From positions 1-14,689 of the forward strand of contig JAJQBF010000125.1 of assembly GCA_021203425.1 (NCBI GenBank): DNA of 14,689 nt, read 5' to 3'. A program made the translations under genes and the position numbers. Of the stretch, positions 8,201 through 12,520 are shown piece by piece. How positions within the stretch are numbered: position 1 is the first letter of the stretch; every line of letters starts with the position of its first letter. A model generated the notes under the pieces. It saw only the letters and a program-made list of their open reading frames with translations. It was not told the DNA's origin and did no database searches. Source of the stretch: Clostridiales bacterium. GTDB lineage: Bacteria > Bacillota > Clostridia > Lachnospirales > CAG-274.

Positions 8201-9246
8201 GCGGAAAGGTTACCGTTTCCGATATTACCGGTCAAAGCAAGGTCTTTGTTGAAGAATCCGACGGAAACACAACAGAATATCAGATACCCTACGGCGCAAG
8301 AATCAAGGTAATGAACGATATGGAAATAGAGGCCGGCGAACCTCTTACCGAGGGTTCAATCGACCCCCACGATATTTTAAGAATAAACGGTATAAGAGGC
8401 GTTCAGGACTATATTCTCAAAGAAGTTCAGAGAGTTTACAGACTTCAGGGTGTTGATATAAACGATAAGCACATTGAAATTATTATTCATCAGATGCTGA
8501 AGAGAGTTAAAACCGAAGACAGCGGCGACACAGGTATGCTCGTCGGAAACTTTGTAGACTGGCTCCAGTTTGAGGAAACAACAAGAGATTTCATAGACGC
8601 AAATGCCGAAAGTGCAAAAACAAATGTACGCTATATTTCCGGAACGGGAGCCGAAGAAATCTTCACAAATGAAGTTCCTTCCGACACAGAGGCTTACAAC
8701 AGCAATGCTGCGGCTTTAAACGAGGGCATTTTCGAGTACAACGAAGATGTTATGAGAGATCTTCCCGAGGATACAGCTGAATATATGCCCGGAAACAGCG
8801 GCAACCTTTTGACCTATAACAGCAAAATAGATGAATATAACGTATATGCCGAAGAGAACGGTCTTCCGAAACTTCTCAGGGGCTATTTGGCTCTGCCTAC
8901 CGGAACAAGAACCCTCTTGGGTATAACAAAGGCCTCACTTGCAATGGATTCATTCCTTGCGGCAGCTTCCTTCCAGGAAACAACAAGAGTTCTTACAGAG
9001 GCAGCCATAAAGGGTAAGGTTGACTCGCTTATAGGTCTTAAAGAAAATGTTATCATTGGTAAGCTTATCCCTGCCGGAACAGGTCTTAATGACTACAGAA
9101 GAATCGGTCTTAAACTTGTTGACAAGGAAACACAGACCTCTGATGAGCTTTCGCCCTATGAGGCAGTCAAAGAGGCTGTTTCTGAAACAATTTCTTCGGA
9201 AACAACGGAAGAAACCCATGCCGAACTTGCAGAGCTTGTTCAATAA
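5296..9246 (+). CDS. rpoC: DNA-directed RNA polymerase subunit beta prime
   Basis: RpoC supplies the catalytic metal site and the clamp of RNA polymerase. The 1316-residue product is complete. The N-terminal clamp zinc site is C65, C67, C80 and C83. The catalytic Mg motif NADFDGDQMAIH starts at 457, with D459, D461 and D463. The second zinc site is C808 with C886, C893 and C896. The bridge helix and trigger loop region (HSGARGSNRQIKQLAGMRGLMA through ARKGLSDTALRTADSGYLTRRLV) and the C-terminal ITKASLAMDSFLAAASFQETT block are intact. The tail is short and acidic. A strong GGGGGAGG site (5282-5289) lies 6 nt before the ATG. The gene follows rpoB in one operon and ends in TAA TAA; a hairpin and a terminator follow. 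The usual downstream rpsL-rpsG-fusA genes are absent; aroF follows instead. Confidence 0.98.
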   Translation: MSANKDSDQLVFDSIKIGLASPETIRKWSYGEVLKPETINYRTLKPEVDGLFCEKIFGPTKDWECHCGKYKRIRYKGTVCDRCGVEVTKSKVRRERMGHIELAAPVSHIWYFKGIPSRMGILLGISPKKLEEVLYFAAYIVLDPGKTVLEYKEILRESQYRDACEKYGEGSFRVGMGAEAVKELLAAIDLDKEASDYKKELKNSSKSSSKQKKVRIIKKLEVIESFRTSGNKPEWMILDVIPVIPPDLRPMVQLDGGRFATSDLNDLYRRVINRNNRLKRLLELQAPDIIVRNEKRMLQEAVDALIDNGRRGKAVTGPGNRDLKSLSDLLKGKQGRFRQNLLGKRVDYSGRSVIVAGPTLKIYQCGLPKEMAIELFKPFVMKKLVEMELAHNIKSAKRMVERLQPEVWDVLENVIKEHPVMLNRAPTLHRLGIQAFEPVLVEGKALKLHPLVCTAYNADFDGDQMAIHVPLSVEAQAECRFLLLSPNNLLKPSDGEPVTVPTQDMVLGIYYLTLKRGEKRDEYGNLIHVFKDENEARLAYDNNVITLHEAIKVRRTLNINGEEKSKIVETTAGRIIFNEIMPQDIGFVDRSKEENLFEYEIDFLTGKKELGKIINRCINKHPATETAVVLDNIKALGFKFSTRAALTVSVSDMKIPESKETYLAEGDKEVEKIIKMFRRGLMTDEERHAKVIEVWEEADKKITDALLDNLGQYNDIYMMAHSGARGSNRQIKQLAGMRGLMASPAGDTIELPIKANFREGLSVQEYFISAHGARKGLSDTALRTADSGYLTRRLVDVSQEMIIRDYDCAEGLDEVPGMWVSAFMDGRETIEPLTDRIRGRFSVYDIYHPETGELLVKAGTMISPDQAEAVVKAGIKKVYIRTILSCHCKNGICSKCYGANMASGRLVRIGESVGTIAAQSIGEPGTQLTMRTFHTGGVSGNDLTQGLPRVEELFEARKPKGVAIIAERGGKVTVSDITGQSKVFVEESDGNTTEYQIPYGARIKVMNDMEIEAGEPLTEGSIDPHDILRINGIRGVQDYILKEVQRVYRLQGVDINDKHIEIIIHQMLKRVKTEDSGDTGMLVGNFVDWLQFEETTRDFIDANAESAKTNVRYISGTGAEEIFTNEVPSDTEAYNSNAAALNEGIFEYNEDVMRDLPEDTAEYMPGNSGNLLTYNSKIDEYNVYAEENGLPKLLRGYLALPTGTRTLLGITKASLAMDSFLAAASFQETTRVLTEAAIKGKVDSLIGLKENVIIGKLIPAGTGLNDYRRIGLKLVDKETQTSDELSPYEAVKEAVSETISSETTEETHAELAELVQ

Positions 9247-9264
9247 TAAAAATTTATAAAGTCA

Positions 9265-9295
9265 GATTGCTGCGTGCCGATGCACTTCCGCAATC
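9265..9295 (+). other. Hairpin in the rpoC 3' region
   Basis: GATTGC (9265-9270) pairs with GCAATC (9290-9295), and inside it GTGC (9274-9277) pairs with GCAC (9282-9285) around a CGAT loop, with a small internal loop between. No U-tract follows, so it is not an intrinsic terminator by itself. It could stabilise the rpoC mRNA end, mark a processing site, or be part of an aroF leader; the sequence does not decide between these. Confidence 0.4.
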
Positions 9296-9306
9296 GTAAA
9301 TAATTT

Positions 9307-9336
9307 AAAAGCCCCTTGTCATGACTTGGGGCTTTT
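9307..9336 (+). terminator. Terminator of the rpoBC operon
   Basis: AAAAGCCCC (9307-9315) and GGGGCTTTT (9328-9336) form a perfect 9-bp stem around a 12-nt loop that itself contains GTCATGAC. The U-tract is only the TTTT at the stem base followed by GCT, so termination may be partial. It sits 5 bp before the aroF ribosome binding site. I see no good promoter between rpoC and aroF, so aroF may depend partly on readthrough. Confidence 0.7.
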
Positions 9337-9355
9337 GCTAAAAGGAGCAGTAACT

Positions 9356-10387
9356 ATGAGTTTTACTAAGATTAGAAAAATGCCTTCTCCCGAAGAAGTA
9401 ATAAGCATGATTGAAATGCCTAAGGAACTTCAGGAGGTTAAGGCAAAGCGTGACAGAGAGCTTAAAGACATATTTGAAGGCAAAGACAGAAGGTTTATTG
9501 TTATCGTGGGGCCCTGTTCAGCAGACAGCGAAGAGCCTGTTTGTGAATATATCTCCCGTCTTGCAGCAGTAAACGAAAAGGTTAAAGACAAGCTGTTTAT
9601 TATCCCCAGAATTTATACAGCCAAGCCCAGAACTACCAGCGAAGGCTATAAGGGAATTTTTCATCAGCCCGACCCCGAAAAAAGCCCAAATGTTCTTGAC
9701 GGAATCCTTGCTTTAAGACGTCTTCACATAAGAGCAATTCGTGAAAGCCATTTAACAGCGGCGGACGAAATGCTTTATCCGGCAAATCTTCCCTATGTTG
9801 AAGATATGCTGGGCTATATTGCCGTAGGGGCAAGAAGTGTTGAAAACCAGCAGCACAGACTGGCCTCAAGCGGAATCGACGTGCCTGTGGGAATGAAAAA
9901 CCCCACCTCAGGCGACTTAACCATTATGTTTAACTCCATAAAAGCAGCCCAAGCCTGCCACGAGTTTGTTCAAAACAGCTATGAGGTTTCTACAAGCGGA
10001 AACCACTACGCTCACGCTATTTTAAGAGGCTCCACAAATAAACACGGAAACAACCTTCAAAACTATCACTATGAGGATTTGGTTCTTGCCGCCGACCTTT
10101 ACGCAAAGGGTCCCTATAAAAACCCTGCCATAATAGTAGACGCAAACCACGCAAACTCCGGAAAGAAATACAGAGAACAGCCCAGAATCGTAACGGAAAT
10201 TTTACACAGCCGTAACTACAATATAATTTTAAAAAATGTTGTGAAAGGCGTTATGATTGAAAGCTATCTCCTTGAAGGTAATCAGCCTATCTGCCACAAT
10301 TACATTCACGGCAAGTCTATAACAGATGCCTGTCTCGGCTGGGAAGACACCGAAAAGCTCCTCTACAAAATCGCCGAAGAGGTATAA
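9356..10387 (+). CDS. aroF: 3-deoxy-7-phosphoheptulonate synthase, class I
   Basis: The enzyme condenses phosphoenolpyruvate and erythrose 4-phosphate to DAHP, the first step of the shikimate pathway to Phe, Tyr and Trp, in the cytoplasm. The 343-residue product matches the AroF/AroG/AroH type in length and motifs: VGPCS with metal-binding C54, KPRT at 90-93, GARSVENQQHR near 158-168, KNPTSGD at 181-187, DANHANS with metal-ligand H265, VMIESYLLEGNQ with E302, and SITDACLGWEDT with D324. These four residues correspond to the known metal ligands of the E. coli enzyme. The start is the ATG at 9356, with AAGGAG 8 nt upstream; a longer frame from a TTG at 9326 would begin inside the terminator. 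Enzymes of this class are usually feedback-inhibited by an aromatic amino acid; which one cannot be read here, so the aroF symbol marks the family. It ends in TAA TAA and faces the restriction operon. Confidence 0.95.
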   Translation: MSFTKIRKMPSPEEVISMIEMPKELQEVKAKRDRELKDIFEGKDRRFIVIVGPCSADSEEPVCEYISRLAAVNEKVKDKLFIIPRIYTAKPRTTSEGYKGIFHQPDPEKSPNVLDGILALRRLHIRAIRESHLTAADEMLYPANLPYVEDMLGYIAVGARSVENQQHRLASSGIDVPVGMKNPTSGDLTIMFNSIKAAQACHEFVQNSYEVSTSGNHYAHAILRGSTNKHGNNLQNYHYEDLVLAADLYAKGPYKNPAIIVDANHANSGKKYREQPRIVTEILHSRNYNIILKNVVKGVMIESYLLEGNQPICHNYIHGKSITDACLGWEDTEKLLYKIAEEV

Positions 10388-10402
10388 TAAAATAAATATA
10401 TC

Positions 10403-10439
10403 CCAAACAGAAAAGCCTCGGAAAAACCGGGGCTTTCTG
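10403..10439. repeat. 37-bp direct repeat, copy A
   Basis: This 37-bp sequence is repeated without a mismatch at 12447-12483, in the same orientation. Similarity continues weakly after it: copy A is followed by C then TTATA, copy B by TTATA. Nothing to its left matches. The two copies bracket the restriction-modification genes and nothing else. The identity covers stem, bulged base, loop and flanks of a terminator hairpin, more than function requires, so it is a duplication rather than convergence. Confidence 0.9.
10408..10439. terminator. Bidirectional terminator between aroF and the methyltransferase
   Basis: Arms 10408-10421 and 10427-10439 form a 13-bp stem with one U-G pair and one bulged A, closed by an AAAAA loop. 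The stem base is A/T-rich on both sides (AGAAAAG, CTTTCT), so it can act in both directions, for aroF on the plus strand and the methyltransferase on the minus strand. It lies 20 bp after the aroF stop. Confidence 0.8.
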
Positions 10440-10449
10440 CTTATATATG

Positions 10450-11439
10450 CTATTCTAATACTGCTTTAAGTGCAGAAGCAATTTCATATGCTAAATTTAC
10501 GGGAACCGCATTTCCGATCATTTTATAGGCCTCATTTGTATTTTCATAAATAAACTGAAATGAATCCGGAAAGCCCTGTATACGAGCCACTTCTCTGATA
10601 GTCATTCGTCTATATAAATCTTCTTTGCCTTCAACAAATCGACAATCATTTTTATCAAATTTTATCATTTTAGGTGCCTGTGGGTGAAGCTGACACTGAC
10701 GTCCCGAAGCCTGCACTGTAAAAGCCTGTTCGTCCCACCTCTTAACTCTGTTTCTGCTCATAAATATCGGCGAATATGCCCCGACAAAATATTCGTTATT
10801 ATTTACTGCCTCCGGGTTGTGCCGGTTATTTTTTAAAGCAGGCACTGCCGTTTCTTGTAAATCCCAAATAATATTTCTCAGGGTTATTTTTTTATTATCT
10901 TCTTTTGTGGAGCCTTCCGGAAAAATAAAATTGATACCTAAATCTTTTCTGAAACCTATATAAAAAACCCTTTTTCTTTCCTGTGCTGTTCCGTAATCTT
11001 TTGCATTCACAAGGGTTAAACTGACATCATAACCGCAGTCATCAAATAGCCCCATAATATTTTTGACAGCCTCTGAATGTCGTTTGGCCAACATACCGCT
11101 GACATTTTCAGCTAAAAAGAATTTAGGCTGTTTTTTGCGTAATATACGAATATAATCAAAAAACAACTGACCCCGCTCATCTTTTATTCCACGCAAAGCT
11201 CCGGCTTCTGACCATGATTGACAGGGAGGTCCGCCTATAATACCATCTATATCATCAGGAAAATCTTCTTCTTTTATGTCTCTGATGTCACCCTTAATAA
11301 GCTTTGTCGCAGGATGATTTACTTGAAATGTTTCCCAAATTTTACTGTCAAATTCATTTGCAACAGGTATTTCAAAGCCGGCTTTTTCAAATCCCAAATC
11401 CAATCCGCCGCAGCCGCTGAAAAGGCTGATTACTTTCAT
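10450..11439 (-). CDS. Cytosine-5 DNA methyltransferase, M.HaeIII-like (GGCC)
   Basis: The protein transfers a methyl group from S-adenosylmethionine to C5 of cytosine and protects host DNA from the neighbouring endonuclease. All key motifs are present in its 329 residues: motif I FSGCGGLDLGF (7-17), motif IV GGPPCQSWS (69-77) with catalytic C73, motif VI ENV (111-113), motif VIII QERKR (153-157), motif IX around RRMTIREVARIQGFP (277-291) and motif X GNAVPVNLAYE (309-319). The target-recognition region (about 226-258, containing FTVQASGRQCQLHPQAP) matches, from memory, that of M.HaeIII almost residue for residue, so the target is very likely GGCC with the inner C methylated; M.HaeIII is 330 residues. 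The ATG at 11439 is preferred over GTG 11442: AGAGGTGA lies 6 nt upstream and the protein then starts MKVISLF like the family. The ATG overlaps the endonuclease TGA (TGATG), suggesting translational coupling. It ends in TAG. Confidence 0.94.
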   Translation of the reverse strand: MKVISLFSGCGGLDLGFEKAGFEIPVANEFDSKIWETFQVNHPATKLIKGDIRDIKEEDFPDDIDGIIGGPPCQSWSEAGALRGIKDERGQLFFDYIRILRKKQPKFFLAENVSGMLAKRHSEAVKNIMGLFDDCGYDVSLTLVNAKDYGTAQERKRVFYIGFRKDLGINFIFPEGSTKEDNKKITLRNIIWDLQETAVPALKNNRHNPEAVNNNEYFVGAYSPIFMSRNRVKRWDEQAFTVQASGRQCQLHPQAPKMIKFDKNDCRFVEGKEDLYRRMTIREVARIQGFPDSFQFIYENTNEAYKMIGNAVPVNLAYEIASALKAVLE

Positions 11440-12305
11440 CACAAATCACCTCTTAATAATTTGAACGTAATAAGCTTTGCATCTTCAAGTAAAGCAGGAT
11501 TATCGGGATTTTTAATTCTCACATTTTCAATATTCAGATATTTCTTACATTTTTTTAACTCAATCAGTTCATTTTTGCTTTTCAATGTGTCCCATTTTTT
11601 ATCATTAATAATGCACATAAAATCAAACTTTGAATCTTTATATGAATTATAAGGATAAATATATTCAAAAACAGTCCAAGGGTTCTTAATCCCCCACATA
11701 CCTCTGACACGAAAATATGTAACACCTAACGGATCTACTCTTTCTACACGTCCTAATTCACGAGTTTCTTCAAACTCAATACCGGGTATTCTTTCAACAC
11801 CTTCTTTAATTTTATTCTTTATGTGGCTGTAATATTCATCTGAAGCACAATAGTCCAAACCATATACCATACACAAACGTCTCAAATTATTTTTTTCAGA
11901 ATCAACAACCCCGACAACATAAATAATATCTTTTTCCGTCCAAGTTTCTGCAGTTCTGCATGCATTGGAAATCATTGGGCTTGACGCAAAAATAGTATGT
12001 TTAGGATAACTGCTGTTAAGGGAAAGTGAAGCTCCGTCTGTACTTATCTTTTTTACTTCTATAGCATCACCGCCTCGAATCAATGCATCAGGCGGATTAG
12101 AGCTGTTTCCGAGATATGAAAATGTACGGCTGATCGCCTCATTTCGTTCTTTTCCCGATAAATCAAAGCTGTCAGCAAACAAATCCTGCACATATTCTTC
12201 AAGTGCCCCGCCTAAATTATTTGCCCTGTTGCTCCCGGGTTCATTATGTATAAGTTGTGTGACAGGATTATTTACTAAATTTATAATTGCATTTATAATG
12301 TTCAT
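11439..12305 (-). CDS. Type II restriction endonuclease, NgoPII family (GGCC)
   Basis: This is predicted to cut unmethylated GGCC double-stranded DNA, as the NgoPII endonuclease does. The N-terminus MNIINAIINLVNNPVTQLIH and the following NEPGSNRANNLGGALEEYVQD stretch are the hallmark I recognise for the NgoPII family. A PD-(D/E)xK nuclease core is visible as P72-D73, then E83-V84-K85 within GGDAIEVKK. The 288-residue length fits the family. The ATG at 12305 is chosen because AAGGAG lies 9 nt upstream and the protein then begins as in the family; a TTG at 12347 would place that ribosome binding site inside the gene and would start about 11 nt after the predicted transcription start. It is the first gene of the operon and has its own promoter. 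No controller (C) protein gene is present. It contains no GGCC site that I can find. Confidence 0.9.
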   Translation of the reverse strand: MNIINAIINLVNNPVTQLIHNEPGSNRANNLGGALEEYVQDLFADSFDLSGKERNEAISRTFSYLGNSSNPPDALIRGGDAIEVKKISTDGASLSLNSSYPKHTIFASSPMISNACRTAETWTEKDIIYVVGVVDSEKNNLRRLCMVYGLDYCASDEYYSHIKNKIKEGVERIPGIEFEETRELGRVERVDPLGVTYFRVRGMWGIKNPWTVFEYIYPYNSYKDSKFDFMCIINDKKWDTLKSKNELIELKKCKKYLNIENVRIKNPDNPALLEDAKLITFKLLRGDL

Positions 12306-12341
12306 AAGAAATATCTCCTTAACTTCTATAACATCACCATA

Positions 12342-12422
12342 AATCAATGTTTAAATATATTTTTATTATACAGCAATGACTTATTTTTTTCAATGGTTTT
12401 ATATCAATTTCAATCAATGTTT
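12342..12422. repeat. Pair of 11-bp direct repeats around the restriction promoter
   Basis: AATCAATGTTT occurs at 12342-12352 and 12412-12422, exactly 70 bp apart. On the operon strand (AAACATTGATT) one copy lies just downstream of the predicted start and the other about 20 bp upstream of the -35 box. This resembles an operator pair that could bind one dimer or a looped tetramer, for example the methyltransferase acting as its own repressor. The DNA here is very AT-rich, so chance cannot be excluded. Confidence 0.4.
12365..12393 (-). promoter_or_regulatory. Promoter of the restriction-modification operon
   Basis: On the minus strand, a -35 TTGAAA (12393-12388), a 17-bp spacer and a perfect -10 TATAAT (12370-12365) predict a start near 12358 and a leader of about 53 nt to the endonuclease ATG. 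It lies inside the repeat-bounded unit, so the cassette brings its own promoter. I found no equally good internal promoter for the methyltransferase. Confidence 0.8.
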
Positions 12423-12446
12423 TATGCCTTTAAACACTGTAAAACT

Positions 12447-12483
12447 CCAAACAGAAAAGCCTCGGAAAAACCGGGGCTTTCTG
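12447..12483. repeat. 37-bp direct repeat, copy B
   Basis: This matches 10403-10439 base for base. It lies 54 bp upstream of the -35 box of the restriction operon and 37 bp from the clpC stop codon. With copy A it marks the two ends of the presumed insertion. Confidence 0.9.
12452..12483. terminator. Terminator after clpC
   Basis: This is the same 13-bp stem and AAAAA loop as the hairpin at 10408-10439. On the minus strand it follows the clpC stop and ends with CTTTTCTGTTT, so it should terminate clpC and shield the restriction promoter from clpC readthrough. Placed here, radA, which often follows clpC in Firmicutes, is not in the same transcript. Confidence 0.8.
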
Positions 12484-12520
12484 TTATAAGGGGGAATATT
12501 ATGTCAACCAAATATGGAAA

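Larger units (their letters stand above)
10403..12483. mobile_element. Putative inserted restriction-modification cassette
   Basis: The unit is bounded by the two perfect 37-bp repeats and contains exactly one self-sufficient operon: promoter, endonuclease, methyltransferase. It has no transposase, integrase, resolvase or terminal inverted repeats. By eye its coding DNA is more AT-rich than the flanks: a sample 60-base row of the endonuclease (11461-11520) has 20 G+C, against 30 in a row of rpoC (8161-8220). Collapsing the repeats leaves aroF and clpC convergent on a single shared terminator, a natural ancestral state. Insertions of restriction-modification genes with long target duplications are known from genome comparisons in other bacteria; applying that here is inference. 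Confidence 0.6.

Noticed and set aside
9307..9336. Third copy of the 37-bp repeat at the rpoBC terminator.
   Set aside because: It shares only GGGGCTTT-type stem bases; the loop and flanks differ, so it is an independent terminator.
12306..12347. Upstream extension of the endonuclease from a TTG at 12347.
   Set aside because: It would put the AAGGAG site inside the gene and leave almost no leader; the ATG at 12305 matches the family N-terminus.
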